Source: Methanomassiliicoccales archaeon (GTDB lineage Archaea; Thermoplasmatota; Thermoplasmata; Methanomassiliicoccales; JACIVX01). Taken from it: a stretch of 64,000 nucleotides of DNA. Numbering within the stretch: position 1 is the stretch's first letter; each line of letters opens with the position of its first letter. Positions 45,141 through 54,288 of this stretch are shown here, in pieces. Under the pieces are notes generated by a model. That model saw only the letters and a list, made by a program, of their open reading frames with translations, made no database searches and was not told the DNA's origin. The stretch is from the NCBI GenBank assembly GCA_014361295.1, contig JACIVX010000001.1:1396293-1460292 (forward strand), in the 5' to 3' direction. A program made the position numbers and the translations under genes.

Positions 45141-46007
45141 TCATTCTTCAGCAATCACGCGGGGTCCAATCCAATCGATCTTAACACGATAGGTTTTTCC
45201 AAATTTTTTTAGAAGTTTCTCAATCTCGTCTACATCGCCAGCAGCAAAGATCGAGTTTCCCAGCATGACCATGCTGGCTGGTCCGAACCCATCAATGGCA
45301 TCAAGGGCCTTTCTGACATAATCTGTCATAATCCCAGAACGTAATGCAAATTCCCTGGAGATTCTAAATAAGTTGGCCAAAGATGGACTCCTAGAGAAGT
45401 TCTCGACACATTCCTTTCCGATCGCATTGATTCTCTCCCTGATTTCAACGTCACGGAGCACTCTCGATGTTGGAATCGGCGGGCCAACGACGCCTAGTAT
45501 AATTTCCGCGTCCGCGGCGACCCGGTCAACGATTCCGTACGGCGGCAATCCTTCCACTCTCCTGAAAGTCACACCACCTCTGGAGAGGGCGGAAACATCG
45601 CCCAACCCTGTCCTGTGAATGACCTCCGCCTCATGGGCAACCTCAAGAGCTCTCTGGAACGGTAAATCTAGTAGAGTGGCGACAGCGAGCGAAGCGGACA
45701 GAGTTCCGGCAGCGCTCATTCCAAATCCTTGCCCTATGGGGAGGTCGAGAGTTGTCTCAACAGATACATCAAATTCCCTATCGAAAATCAACTTCGCGAG
45801 CGCCTGCTTTGTAACAGGCGCATCGCTTCTCTGCCCATTGATCTTGATTTCAATTCGCCCAGTCCCCCTCTCCATCTTCACAGTGCTTGAGGCTCCAAGG
45901 GAAATGCACATCCCCGCTCCTCTTGAGCCAGTGCGAAGGATCTCCTCGTGTTCGCAGATTTGAAAGAAGCCAGTGATGTGTCCTGGACAAAACGCAATTG
46001 CCTTCAT
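45141..46007 (-). CDS. Pantoate kinase (GHMP family)
   Basis: 288 residues. It is the archaeal pantoate kinase of the CoA pathway, which phosphorylates pantoate to 4-phosphopantoate before condensation with beta-alanine. CPGHITGFFQICEHEEILRTGSRGAG at the N-terminus, the GHMP ATP loop PIGQGFGMSAAGTLSASLAVATL, and the C-terminal ASMVMLGNSIFAAGD are as expected. It overlaps coaBC by 4 bases, so the two CoA genes form an operon. The phosphopantothenate synthetase partner is not in the window. Confidence 0.88.
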   Translation of the reverse strand: MKAIAFCPGHITGFFQICEHEEILRTGSRGAGMCISLGASSTVKMERGTGRIEIKINGQRSDAPVTKQALAKLIFDREFDVSVETTLDLPIGQGFGMSAAGTLSASLAVATLLDLPFQRALEVAHEAEVIHRTGLGDVSALSRGGVTFRRVEGLPPYGIVDRVAADAEIILGVVGPPIPTSRVLRDVEIRERINAIGKECVENFSRSPSLANLFRISREFALRSGIMTDYVRKALDAIDGFGPASMVMLGNSIFAAGDVDEIEKLLKKFGKTYRVKIDWIGPRVIAEE

Positions 46008-47203
46008 GCGATGTACCTCAGGATTTCATCCAGGATTCGATGTGCAACTTCCTTCTTTGACCCTGCAACCGTGCATGTCTTGCCCTTTTTGGTCATGATC
46101 GTGACCTTCGTCATTCCACTTGATACTTCCCCCAGATCATTTGCGACAATTCCGTCGAGTCCGAACTCAATCATTCGTGATCTTGCCTTCGCAGCAAGCT
46201 CGTCGGCCGTCACGCCAGACTCGGCCTTGAACCCAAAGAGCACACATTTCTTTTTCCTGATCGATTCAAGAACCTTTGGTGCTCGCCTGAGGTGAAGGAC
46301 AAGTTCCTCCTTGTCCGAAGGAATTTTCCCCTCAGTTTTTTCAATCGTATAATCTGACAAAGCGGCGGGTACGAGAACGATATCCTGATCGATTTCTCTG
46401 ACCATTTCCAATAGGTCGCCAACAGTCTCAAATCTCTTTGTCCTGATAAATTCCGGCATCGGCACGCTGGAACGGCCCATCCAGAGTTCGACGTCCGCAG
46501 ATCTTTCGAAGGCCGCCAATGCAAGCTGGACGGCCGTCTCCCCTGTTCCCCGGTTCGTAATAATCCTCATATCGTCGATCGGCTCTGCAGATGAACCGCC
46601 AATAATCAGAATCCGTTTGCCGAGAAAATCTCTCGGTCCGAGCCTTCTGATCACCCTCTCCGTGATTTCCTCGACGCTCGCCAGTTTTGCCTTTTTCCCA
46701 TCGATGTATGGTTCGATGAATTCGATTCCCAGCTCAGCGAGCGCCTTGATGTTTTTCTGGATGATCGGATGTTGGTACATCGAAATGTGCATCGCAGGGG
46801 CGATCATAATCGGAACACCAGACCCGATCGCGGTCGTAGCCATTGTCGTTACAGGGGTGTCATCGATGCCAGCGGCAATTTTTGAGATCGTGTTCGCAGT
46901 GCAGGGGGCGATCAGAAGCATGTCCGCTCTATCGGGAAAGTCGCCGAGCAGTGACACATGTTCGACCTGCCCTCCGATATCAGTAATAACTGGTTGACCT
47001 GTAGCAAATTCCATAGTGTGGGATGTAATGATCTTCAGTGATTCAGGCGTCATCACTGCACGGACTTGCGCCCCGTGTCTGATAAGTTCCCTTGCAAGTT
47101 CAAGCGACTCGACAGCCGCAATGCTGCCCGTAATACCCAATATGATTTTCTTTCCAGCCAGAGATTTGCTTTTCGTGCCCCAAATACTCTCAGAAGGGTG
47201 CAT
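46004..47203 (-). CDS. coaBC: Phosphopantothenoylcysteine synthetase/decarboxylase
   Basis: 399 residues, a bifunctional CoA enzyme. The N-terminal flavoprotein decarboxylase (CoaC) domain starts KKIILGITGSIAAVESLELARELI, with the His in VEHVSLLGD, LIAPCTANTISKIAAGIDDT and APAMHISMYQHPI. The C-terminal CoaB domain starts at about 190 (KRILIIGGSSAEPIDDMRIITNRGTGETAVQLALAA in parts) and contains IVANDLG near the end. It precedes pantoate kinase in the operon, and 24 bases separate it from the tmk gene upstream. Confidence 0.95.
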   Translation of the reverse strand: MHPSESIWGTKSKSLAGKKIILGITGSIAAVESLELARELIRHGAQVRAVMTPESLKIITSHTMEFATGQPVITDIGGQVEHVSLLGDFPDRADMLLIAPCTANTISKIAAGIDDTPVTTMATTAIGSGVPIMIAPAMHISMYQHPIIQKNIKALAELGIEFIEPYIDGKKAKLASVEEITERVIRRLGPRDFLGKRILIIGGSSAEPIDDMRIITNRGTGETAVQLALAAFERSADVELWMGRSSVPMPEFIRTKRFETVGDLLEMVREIDQDIVLVPAALSDYTIEKTEGKIPSDKEELVLHLRRAPKVLESIRKKKCVLFGFKAESGVTADELAAKARSRMIEFGLDGIVANDLGEVSSGMTKVTIMTKKGKTCTVAGSKKEVAHRILDEILRYIA

Positions 47204-47227
47204 GACGACACCATTAGGACGTGAGAC

Positions 47228-47905
47228 TTAAAGATTCTTTTTGATAAGATGCACGATTTCGCTGACAATCGCATCAATCGATTTCGTTGCGTCGATTAGA
47301 ACGAAGGAATCATCGTCTTTCGCAATCATTTTGTAAAGTCTGTCGACCTCTCTCAAAAATTCCAGACGTTCAAATTTCGTTTTTTCAGACCGTTCTTTCA
47401 ACCTCTTAATGCCGATTTCTGGCGGAATCTGAAGGAAGAAGGTGAGATCGGGTTTCCTGATAACTGGTTCGTTGATAAGTCTGAGCCAATCGAGGGCACG
47501 GTTGCCGATGAGCGGAATCAAAGAAGCGCCTTGATAGGCCAAGGTGGACGCATAATAGCGGTCAGAGAGGACGACTTTTCCTGAATCGATCCATTTCTGG
47601 ATATTCTCAGTGTGCGCGGACCTGTCGGCGACAAATAGCAACGCTTCAACGAAAGGACCGAGATTTTCCGCGCACGCACGCCTTATGGCATCACCTAACC
47701 ACGTATCTGTTGGCTCGGCGGTCAAAATGACTTCTCTTGATGTTTCGGCACGGAGCAAACGATAAACATTCGATGAAATCGTCGTTTTTCCAGAACCATC
47801 GATCCCTTCGAACACATAGAATCGGCCGCGTCTGGCCAAATCTATCGACCGAATATCTGCGATGGATTCTTCTCTTGTCATGGCCGGAAACGCTGTTGTC
47901 ATCAT
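47228..47905 (-). CDS. tmk: Thymidylate kinase
   Basis: 225 residues. It phosphorylates dTMP to dTDP. RFYVFEGIDGSGKTTISSNVYRLL (P-loop), AEPTDTWLGDAIR, DRYYASTLAYQGA and LTFFLQIPPEIGIKRLKERSEKTKFE (LID region) are consensus. The first 25 residues before RGRFYVFEG are extra; the start could be further downstream, but no better ATG with a ribosome-binding site is seen. It heads a minus-strand run tmk-coaBC-pantoate kinase. Confidence 0.93.
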   Translation of the reverse strand: MMTTAFPAMTREESIADIRSIDLARRGRFYVFEGIDGSGKTTISSNVYRLLRAETSREVILTAEPTDTWLGDAIRRACAENLGPFVEALLFVADRSAHTENIQKWIDSGKVVLSDRYYASTLAYQGASLIPLIGNRALDWLRLINEPVIRKPDLTFFLQIPPEIGIKRLKERSEKTKFERLEFLREVDRLYKMIAKDDDSFVLIDATKSIDAIVSEIVHLIKKNL

Positions 47906-48227
47906 TAGATAATTGTGATGTAGCGTTTAAAAGCTTCAGATTTCCACCTATAAAACGATCTCAAATCCTCTCTCTCAACAAATATTTGATGATATAATAT
48001 AAGCCGTAGCTATTCCTTGATTTGCATTTTGGTCTCCGTTTGTCAAGCGAATTTTGTCATTTCCTGTTTGTGTGTTTTTAATATTTCTGGCAAATCAACC
48101 AATACTCTGGATTTTCATGAGTGGCCACTCCTTTTTTTCCATTTACTCCAAAAACATCGCGCTTTCTAACAACTTATTTTATCGGAAAAATTATCTTCGA
48201 TTGAGAGAATATTGCTGCAGAGGAGGG
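47906..48227. other. Divergent intergenic region
   Basis: About 320 bases between tmk and the enolase-superfamily gene. AT-rich; it should hold promoters for both. The plus-strand frame of the enolase gene extends back through it to 48054 without a stop, but the extra 58 codons are hydrophobic nonsense (PVCVFLIFLANQPILWIF) absent from the family, so I exclude them. Confidence 0.5.
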
Positions 48228-49340
48228 GTGATTCTGAAAATTACGGATGTGAGGGTGATCACTATTGGGCAAAATGTTCCTCCAAACGGTTGTTCGCGCG
48301 GAAGATCAATCACCTTCAGGGGGACTGCCCTCGTCGTGATCGACACGGATGAAGGCATTCAGGGAGTAGGAGAAGGATATGGACCAGAATACTATATCAC
48401 GCGGACAATCGTCGAGAGAAAGTTCAAACCCTGGCTCATCGGTCAGGATCCGCTAGACATCGAGAAACTGTGGCGAAAGATGCTGATGACGACGGTCTAT
48501 TGGGATCAGAAGGGACAGGGTGTCGCCGCTGCGAGCGGAGTCGACATGGCCCTTTGGGATATTGCGGGCAAGTACTACGGTGTCCCAGTCTACAAATTGT
48601 TAGGCGGGGATGCAAGAGGTGGAGGCAAGATACAGGCTTACGCGAGTGATTTGTTCTGGGATACGCCCGAGAAAATGGCGGCGACGGCGAAGCGCTATGC
48701 CAAAAAAGGATTCCCCTTGATCAAGACACACCTCGGCAACGGTCTCCAGGAGGATGAAAAGCGTGTGAAGGCGATCACCGAGGCGATCGGCGACGCACAG
48801 TTGATGGTTGATATGAACTGCGGGTATGGCCGTGTCGAGGCGCTAAAAGTAGGAAGGATGCTCGAAAAGTATGGCGTTTACTGGTACGAAGAGCCTCTTT
48901 CGCCATACGATGTTGATGGTTATGCATGGCTGAAACAAAAGCTCGACATCCCGATTGCGACTGGAGAGAATGAGTATACGAAGTGGGGTTTCAAGGAGTT
49001 ATTTCTGAAGAACGCTGTTGATTTTGCCATGCCAGATATTATGAGATGCGGCGGAATCACAGAGACGAAGAAGATTTGCGCGATGGCTGAAGCGTTCGAA
49101 GTAATTTGCTCTCCTCACAATTACACAACTGGTGTGGGGCTTGCCGCAACAATCCAGCTCATCGCATGCACACCGAATTGCGACCTTCTCGAACTGGATA
49201 TGACTGATTACGCACTGTATCACAGTTTACTGAAATCGCCGTTGGAAATTGACAATCATGGTAGAGTAAAGATCCCGAATGATCCGGGTCTCGGTGTCGA
49301 GTTGAGAGAGGATATCATCAAGAAGTATTCGGTCGATTGA
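48228..49340 (+). CDS. Enolase-superfamily sugar-acid dehydratase-like enzyme (mandelate racemase subgroup)
   Basis: About 370 residues. Metal ligands in order: Asp in LMVDMNCGYG, Glu in YWYEEPLSPYD and Glu in ATGENEYTKWG. The general base His is in CSPHNYTTGVG, and the Lys in FPLIKTHLGNG is part of the KxK-like site. The N-terminal capping domain starts KITDVRVITIGQNVP. This is the plan of mandelate racemase/galactonate dehydratase enzymes; the sugar acid is not identifiable. The start is uncertain: AGGAGG at 48221-48226 is too close to the GTG at 48228 and ideally spaced from CTG at 48234, which matches the family N-terminus. Confidence 0.85.
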   Translation: MILKITDVRVITIGQNVPPNGCSRGRSITFRGTALVVIDTDEGIQGVGEGYGPEYYITRTIVERKFKPWLIGQDPLDIEKLWRKMLMTTVYWDQKGQGVAAASGVDMALWDIAGKYYGVPVYKLLGGDARGGGKIQAYASDLFWDTPEKMAATAKRYAKKGFPLIKTHLGNGLQEDEKRVKAITEAIGDAQLMVDMNCGYGRVEALKVGRMLEKYGVYWYEEPLSPYDVDGYAWLKQKLDIPIATGENEYTKWGFKELFLKNAVDFAMPDIMRCGGITETKKICAMAEAFEVICSPHNYTTGVGLAATIQLIACTPNCDLLELDMTDYALYHSLLKSPLEIDNHGRVKIPNDPGLGVELREDIIKKYSVD

Positions 49341-49695
49341 GCTGAGCGGAAATACAAGTGATTGATTTACGATCGATCCATATGACCTCGAGAAGATCAA
49401 AATGAATTGAAATCAGGCATCTCTAGATTTCAAAGTCAAAGAGATCGGCATTGAATCAAGTCGCCAAAATGTGGAGAAAAATACTGTGAGATATCAATGA
49501 CATTTCTCCAGGAAACTAATTCTCCTTAACCAGCATTTTTTTAGAAATTTTACTAACCCCCTATTGCTATATTCGAAATCATAGAACGATTTGTCTCTTA
49601 TGGCAGGAAGCTAGACAAGAGAACAACTCAAAGTGACGCTTGTACTGATCATCTTTGTGGCGGATCTCAATATCATTTGATCGTGCCGAAATTCA
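49341..49695. other. Intergenic between convergent genes, no gene seen
   Basis: About 355 AT-rich bases between the enolase-family gene (plus strand) and the Toprim gene (minus strand). No frame over 40 codons with coding character. A T-run near 49537 (TTTTTTT) could end the plus-strand transcript. Confidence 0.5.
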
Positions 49696-50097
49696 TCATC
49701 TTCGCGTTTCTGCCATAAGCTTCAGATAAAACGTCGGAAGCCCCTCGATGTCCTTGACTTCCTTCTTTGCAATTTGTACCAACCTCATCCTGATCGAATC
49801 GTCGAAGGGCACACCATTAGCAGTTAATGCGATGCGCAATGCTCTGCAAAGTTGCCCTCCCTTCCTATCCCAATCTGTGAGTATAATCGCAGATTTTCCG
49901 TTGTGTGCAAGCTCTTCCGCGATATTAAAAATCGAGTTACCGCCTTTGATCTGCCAGACCTCTCCTCCTACGCCGAGCTCGATGAGCGCGTCCTTGTCTT
50001 TCTGCCCCTCAACAAGGATCACTGCATCGTCTGGCCTCTCTCTCAAATCTTCTAGAATCGATATAAGCTCCTCGAGCATTTCAACTGGATTTCTCAT
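49696..50097 (-). CDS. Small Toprim-domain protein (UPF0292-like)
   Basis: 133 residues. The Toprim fold is clear: AVILVEGQKDKDALIELG holds the catalytic Glu, and AIILTDWDRKGGQL the DxD acidic pair. Archaeal proteins of this size with only a Toprim domain are uncharacterised; related folds occur in topoisomerases, primases, OLD nucleases and RecR. It overlaps the DUF167 gene by 17 bases, so the two are co-translated. Confidence 0.8.
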   Translation of the reverse strand: MRNPVEMLEELISILEDLRERPDDAVILVEGQKDKDALIELGVGGEVWQIKGGNSIFNIAEELAHNGKSAIILTDWDRKGGQLCRALRIALTANGVPFDDSIRMRLVQIAKKEVKDIEGLPTFYLKLMAETRR

Positions 50098-50407
50098 TTA
50101 AACCCTTCAATCTTGACTCGACGCTCTGAAAATCGCGTCTTACGAGAACGGTCTTCAACCGGCTTCCATATCCCTTCACAATTTCAACATCTGATTCGAA
50201 GAAATCAGACAAAAGAGTCTGCAGCTCTTCATTCGCTTTTCCGCGTTCAGGGGGAGAAGTCACTCTGACCACAAGACGATTTCGCCATCGATCCAACCCC
50301 TCAATCTTTGAACTTTTTGCACCAGGTGAGACGATCAATTCGATCACCACACCTTCCGGTGTCTCCTTGGCGACGGCCTGAGTCCGCACAATTTTCTCAT
50401 GATCCAT
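50081..50407 (-). CDS. DUF167/YggU family protein
   Basis: 108 residues. VIELIVSPGAKSSKIEGLDRWRNRLVVRVTSPPERGKANEELQTLLSDFF (in parts) is the hallmark of DUF167/UPF0235, a small alpha/beta protein of unknown function found in bacteria, archaea and eukaryotes. It precedes the Toprim gene with an overlap. The divergent regulator gene at 50525 starts 118 bases away, with a T/A-rich promoter region between. Confidence 0.88.
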   Translation of the reverse strand: MDHEKIVRTQAVAKETPEGVVIELIVSPGAKSSKIEGLDRWRNRLVVRVTSPPERGKANEELQTLLSDFFESDVEIVKGYGSRLKTVLVRRDFQSVESRLKGLNEKSS

Positions 50408-50524
50408 CCATTAGAAAATATTTGCGCTCGCCCTCTTATTTTTGATTTTTCAAATAGGCGACGGATCGGTTAAATTCTCTGAAACTGATATACTAATATA
50501 CTAGTTATTCAAATCTACCGATTG

Positions 50525-50932
50525 ATGCTCGCCCTTGTTCAAGCAGAGATCATCGATGAAATTTCGAATCATTTGGACGGGATCTCTTTCAACCAATTGG
50601 TAAAAAGAATGAAACTGAAGGTATCCCGGGTCACACTTCTAAGGGAATTGAAGGTGCTCACTGCTAAAGGATACGTGAAGGTCGAAAATGATCCAAAACA
50701 TAAGCAGCGAAAATTATTCCGCCTGGGCGAGGAATTACACCACGTTATTGAGGACTTGAAGTCCATTGAACAGAAGGTGCTAGATAATCCCATTCACCAT
50801 CTCTCGGACTTTCTCTTATTTTATATCGAAAAAATTCGTGATTTAAAAGACGAATGGACGAGAGATTTTGTAAGATATCGCTTGCGACACGATCTCGATA
50901 AAGCACTTCAAAAAATGGAGGAGAGGATATGA
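50525..50932 (+). CDS. Winged-helix transcriptional regulator
   Basis: 135 residues from the ATG at 50525. A winged-helix domain is at about 10-75 (SFNQLVKRMKLKVSRVTLLRELKVLTAKGYVKVEND), followed by a helical region (about 80-135) that probably dimerises. This is MarR/PadR-like in general shape. Its stop overlaps the start of the radical SAM gene (ATGA), so it may regulate that operon. No ligand-binding motif is visible. Confidence 0.8.
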   Translation: MLALVQAEIIDEISNHLDGISFNQLVKRMKLKVSRVTLLRELKVLTAKGYVKVENDPKHKQRKLFRLGEELHHVIEDLKSIEQKVLDNPIHHLSDFLLFYIEKIRDLKDEWTRDFVRYRLRHDLDKALQKMEERI

Positions 50933-52494
50933 CACCAAAAATTGTGCTAACTTGCGATGAAACGCTGACAAGTACCTATCGTAACATCCCGCTTCTGGAC
51001 TTCTTCGGATGTGCTCCTGTCGAAAAGATTCCGAGTCCAGTGTATCGTTTACTCGATACGCAGCTCCCCCACAATAACGGTCTTCTTTCGATCGCTCCCT
51101 ACTCCTTGCGAAAGATCGAAGCTGCGCTTGTAAATGGAGGCTATCCTGAAACGGTTGTTGTTCACGCCCGTTTTGCGACGCAATTCATCAATCGGGAAAC
51201 GCGTGTCGTCGGTGTTTCTGCGATGGATCCATTGGGCCTGGGACCTGTCTCAATGATGTTCACGAACGGAGGACGCCTGACAGCCTACACGAAAAAGAAA
51301 TTCTCTGAATTGATCGAAAGGCTCGTATCTTTCAGGAATGCGAAGAATTATTCCTTTAAGATCGTTGTAGGAGGGCCGGGAGCGTGGCAGCTTGTTGCCT
51401 CTGGCGACTGGAAGGCGATGGGTATTGATCATGTCGTTCTGGGAGAGGTCGATGCAGTCGCTGGAGAAATCATCAGGGGAATTGAAATGGGAAATGCAAG
51501 CGAGGTGATCAGAGTCAATCGATTTCCATCCCCTGAAGAGATTCCGCCAATCATCGGACCGACTTACAAGGGAATGGTCGAGGTCATGAGAGGTTGCGGA
51601 AGGAATTGCAGATATTGCGATCCAAATCTCCGTCGAATTAGGCACATACCAGATGATGTGCTGCGTAAAGAGATTGAGACCAATCTCACCGCTGGACTGA
51701 CAACCGCATGGCTTCATAGTGATGACATTTTTCTCTATAAATTGGAAGATCGAAAGGAATTCCATCCAAACAGCGACGAGGTCGTCCGTCTTTTCGAAAA
51801 GGTGATGTCCATTCCAGGCGTCAAATTTTCAAATCCGACTCACGGTACAATTGCACCAGTGGTCGCGGATCCTTCAATGATACGGAGGATTTCTCAGGTG
51901 GTTAGAGCTGGCCCTTCTAAATGGGTTGGAATTCAGATGGGTCTCGAAACGGCATCTCCCTCCCTGATCGGAAAGTACATGGAGAGCAAGGCAAAACCAT
52001 TCAGTCCTTCGGAATGGCCAGAACTCATTGTGAAGGGGACACAGATTCTTAATGAAAATTATTGGTTCCCTGCTTATACGGCAATTATCGGTCTGCCAGG
52101 CGAAACGAAGGAGGACCTGTTGGAAACGGCACGCCTTATCGTCACGATGGAGACGACTCTCCGGGATCGCATCGGTAGCAAAGCGCACTTTACGGTCACG
52201 CCTCTTTCCTTCGTGCCTGCGGGTTCCTTGAAGGAGGGGAAGGCTTTCGATATCGAGGAGCAGATGACAGAAGAAGGGTATCTCTTGATTTATCATTCAT
52301 GGAAGCATCTCGTTAGGGAAATATCTTCATTCATTCCAAACGGTGGAGCCGATATGAGGCTGGTGACATTCTATCCAATCGCGCGTATGGGACTTTTCGC
52401 GATTCTCAACTTCATGAGGCGATGGGGAATTCGCATGGGATACGATCCTGATCGGCGACTTGAACCGCTTGACATAAAGCTCGCCGGATCTTAA
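50929..52494 (+). CDS. Radical SAM protein with N-terminal B12-binding-like domain
   Basis: 521 residues. The N-terminal 165 residues resemble a cobalamin-binding Rossmann domain (VVGVSAMDPLGLGPVSMMF, FKIVVGGPGAWQL), without the classical DxHxxG motif. The radical SAM cluster motif is CGRNCRYCDPNLR (CX3CX2C) at about residues 223-235, followed by a TIM-barrel-like region (TAWLHSDDIFLYK, GIQMGLETASPSLIG, AIIGLPGETKEDLLETARLIV). It is similar in layout to B12-type radical SAM methyltransferases or oxidoreductases of archaea. The substrate is unknown. It is coupled to the wHTH gene by a 4-base overlap. Confidence 0.88.
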   Translation: MTPKIVLTCDETLTSTYRNIPLLDFFGCAPVEKIPSPVYRLLDTQLPHNNGLLSIAPYSLRKIEAALVNGGYPETVVVHARFATQFINRETRVVGVSAMDPLGLGPVSMMFTNGGRLTAYTKKKFSELIERLVSFRNAKNYSFKIVVGGPGAWQLVASGDWKAMGIDHVVLGEVDAVAGEIIRGIEMGNASEVIRVNRFPSPEEIPPIIGPTYKGMVEVMRGCGRNCRYCDPNLRRIRHIPDDVLRKEIETNLTAGLTTAWLHSDDIFLYKLEDRKEFHPNSDEVVRLFEKVMSIPGVKFSNPTHGTIAPVVADPSMIRRISQVVRAGPSKWVGIQMGLETASPSLIGKYMESKAKPFSPSEWPELIVKGTQILNENYWFPAYTAIIGLPGETKEDLLETARLIVTMETTLRDRIGSKAHFTVTPLSFVPAGSLKEGKAFDIEEQMTEEGYLLIYHSWKHLVREISSFIPNGGADMRLVTFYPIARMGLFAILNFMRRWGIRMGYDPDRRLEPLDIKLAGS

Positions 52495-52618
52495 GAATGT
52501 AATGGAAATTGGTGATAAGTCATTGACACAATGCGAAATCATATCCATGATTATTACCAGGTCAATTTATCTGCTGTATTAGACAACAATCAAATACTCT
52601 CTCTCGAATTTGTTTTTG

Positions 52619-53434
52619 ATGTCTCCGCCTTCTGAGCCTTTGAATTTTCACGAGGTCACAGAGGTCTATCGCAGAGAACAAAGAACCAAGAATGTGACGG
52701 AGATCAGAAGAGATTTCTATCCAGCATTAAGAGACCTCGTGGACAGGATCAGAAAAGAAGGCGAAAAAGAGATGGCGATCGATCAATTCTCAGCGAAAGC
52801 GACGATCCTTCGCAATCAGCTGAAGAAGGTATGCGAAAAGGCGATCCAGATCTTTGATTTTCGTATAGAAAAGATTATATTAACAGCGTTGCGGGCCGCT
52901 AGTGGCTCGAAAGTCGATCTGGAGCGATTGACACCAGAGGAGCGCGAATTTTACGAACGCATATATGCACTGATTACCGAATATCGCTCCACTCTCATCG
53001 GGATTGAAAGACATCTCAGGGGCGGAATGGCGACAGCCTCGCAGGAAGTCTCCGCCACAGTTCATCTATCAGATGATCAGATAAAGAAGGAAGATATCGC
53101 CGCAAGGAAAATCCCCGACGAATCTTTGATGAAACAATCGGAATCTGCAGAGGCGAAGACTTTTGAAGCTATTGTTGAGGTGGGTTCCGAGGGCGTATCA
53201 AAAATCAGTGGGCTTGAGTCCAGTGCGGATTCTGGCAAATCGATATCCAGCACGTCCGTGTTTCAGCAGAATCGAATAATCCTGAGGATACTGGAAGACC
53301 TCCCGACATTTGCCGGTCCGTCAAGAAATTACTGCCTGAGAAAAGAGGATGTCGTTATTTTGCCCGTTTCAATCGCAAAGGTTCTTCTTGCTAAAGGCAA
53401 GGCGGTTGAGATAAAACCGCGATTCATGAGTTAA
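52619..53434 (+). CDS. gins15: DNA replication GINS complex subunit (Gins51/Sld5-like)
   Basis: 271 residues from the ATG at 52619. The N-terminal alpha-helical A domain (HEVTEVYRREQRTKNVTEI, RRDFYPALRDLVDRIRKEG and FERIYALITEYRS-like helices) is joined through a low-complexity linker (about 150-225, Ser/Glu-rich) to the small B domain at the C-terminus: ILRILEDLPTFAGPSRNYCLRKEDVVILPVSIAKVLLAKGKAVE (in parts), a clear GINS beta domain. Domain order A-B is that of Gins51. In archaea with a single GINS gene it forms a homotetramer in the CMG helicase with Cdc45/RecJ and MCM. It is convergent with the MBL gene (4-base overlap). Confidence 0.85.
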   Translation: MSPPSEPLNFHEVTEVYRREQRTKNVTEIRRDFYPALRDLVDRIRKEGEKEMAIDQFSAKATILRNQLKKVCEKAIQIFDFRIEKIILTALRAASGSKVDLERLTPEEREFYERIYALITEYRSTLIGIERHLRGGMATASQEVSATVHLSDDQIKKEDIAARKIPDESLMKQSESAEAKTFEAIVEVGSEGVSKISGLESSADSGKSISSTSVFQQNRIILRILEDLPTFAGPSRNYCLRKEDVVILPVSIAKVLLAKGKAVEIKPRFMS

Positions 53435-54213
53435 TCAACACGCAAGCTCTTGACATCTCCGGGTTTTTCGATGCAGCCAATCAGTTCAGGATCGCATCCA
53501 AGTGCCTCGGCAACGGTGCTCCTGGCGATTTCTGGTGTGTTGTTGATACGACTGAGATGGGCGAGGAAAATTTTACGATGCGGATTACGCGCGATTCTGA
53601 GGGCGCGTGCGCAACCCTCGTTCGATAGATGTCCCTTTTCGCTCATAATCGACCGCTTGAGAAACTGCGGGTATGGTCCCGAAAGGAGCATATGGACATC
53701 GTGATTTGATTCGAGCATCACGAAATCAGCATCCCTTAATGCAGAAAGGATGGGGGAAGTGACTTTTCCGAGATCTGTTGCAATCACCAATTTCTTGCTA
53801 TCGGTGGAAATGCGGAAGGCAACCGGATCAGCCGCATGGTGAGAAGTTGGCAACGCTTCGATGTGAACAGAACCGATCGAGAAAGGCATCGCGTCTTCGA
53901 AAACGATGAGACGCTCTTTCCCTTCAAGATTTGAAGCGGCCAGTGTGTGAAGATTTCCTGCGATTGGAATGTTATGTTTTCTCGAAATCGCTGAGGCGTG
54001 TCTTGAATGATCGACATGCTCGTGAGTCAGGAGGATAGCATCGATCTGTGACATATCGATGCCAGAGGTTGCGAGAAATTTTTCTGTTTGCCTTGTGCTG
54101 AGGCCCGCATCGATCATCAATGCTGTGTCTTGCGCAACAACAACGGTGCAATTGGCATCGCTACCACTTGCAAGGACGTGAACCTCGATATCGGAGTTTC
54201 CCGTAGAGCGCAC
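53431..54213 (-). CDS. Metallo-beta-lactamase-fold hydrolase (YycJ/PhnP-like)
   Basis: 260 residues. VHVLASGSDANCTVVVAQDTALMIDAGLSTRQTEKFL, then the HxHxDH metal motif LTHEHVDHSRHASAI, and later VIATDLGKVTSPIL and ESNHDVHMLLSGPY complete the active site. The family includes YycJ/WalJ (nuclease-like) and PhnP; small size and sequence favour a phosphodiesterase or exonuclease. It is convergent with and overlaps the GINS gene by 4 bases, and precedes the CBS-protein gene by 75 bases on the same strand. Confidence 0.87.
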   Translation of the reverse strand: MRSTGNSDIEVHVLASGSDANCTVVVAQDTALMIDAGLSTRQTEKFLATSGIDMSQIDAILLTHEHVDHSRHASAISRKHNIPIAGNLHTLAASNLEGKERLIVFEDAMPFSIGSVHIEALPTSHHAADPVAFRISTDSKKLVIATDLGKVTSPILSALRDADFVMLESNHDVHMLLSGPYPQFLKRSIMSEKGHLSNEGCARALRIARNPHRKIFLAHLSRINNTPEIARSTVAEALGCDPELIGCIEKPGDVKSLRVD

Positions 54214-54288
54214 CCCATTGGCGATATGTGTTGTCCTTAGAAAAAAGTGGCGGTTCTCATATTCATGTGCTTGAAAAAAGTAATGAAA

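Noticed and set aside
48054-48227. N-terminal extension of the enolase-family protein as a membrane anchor
   Set aside because: The stretch is hydrophobic but has no family precedent, and a strong Shine-Dalgarno site sits just before the conserved start.
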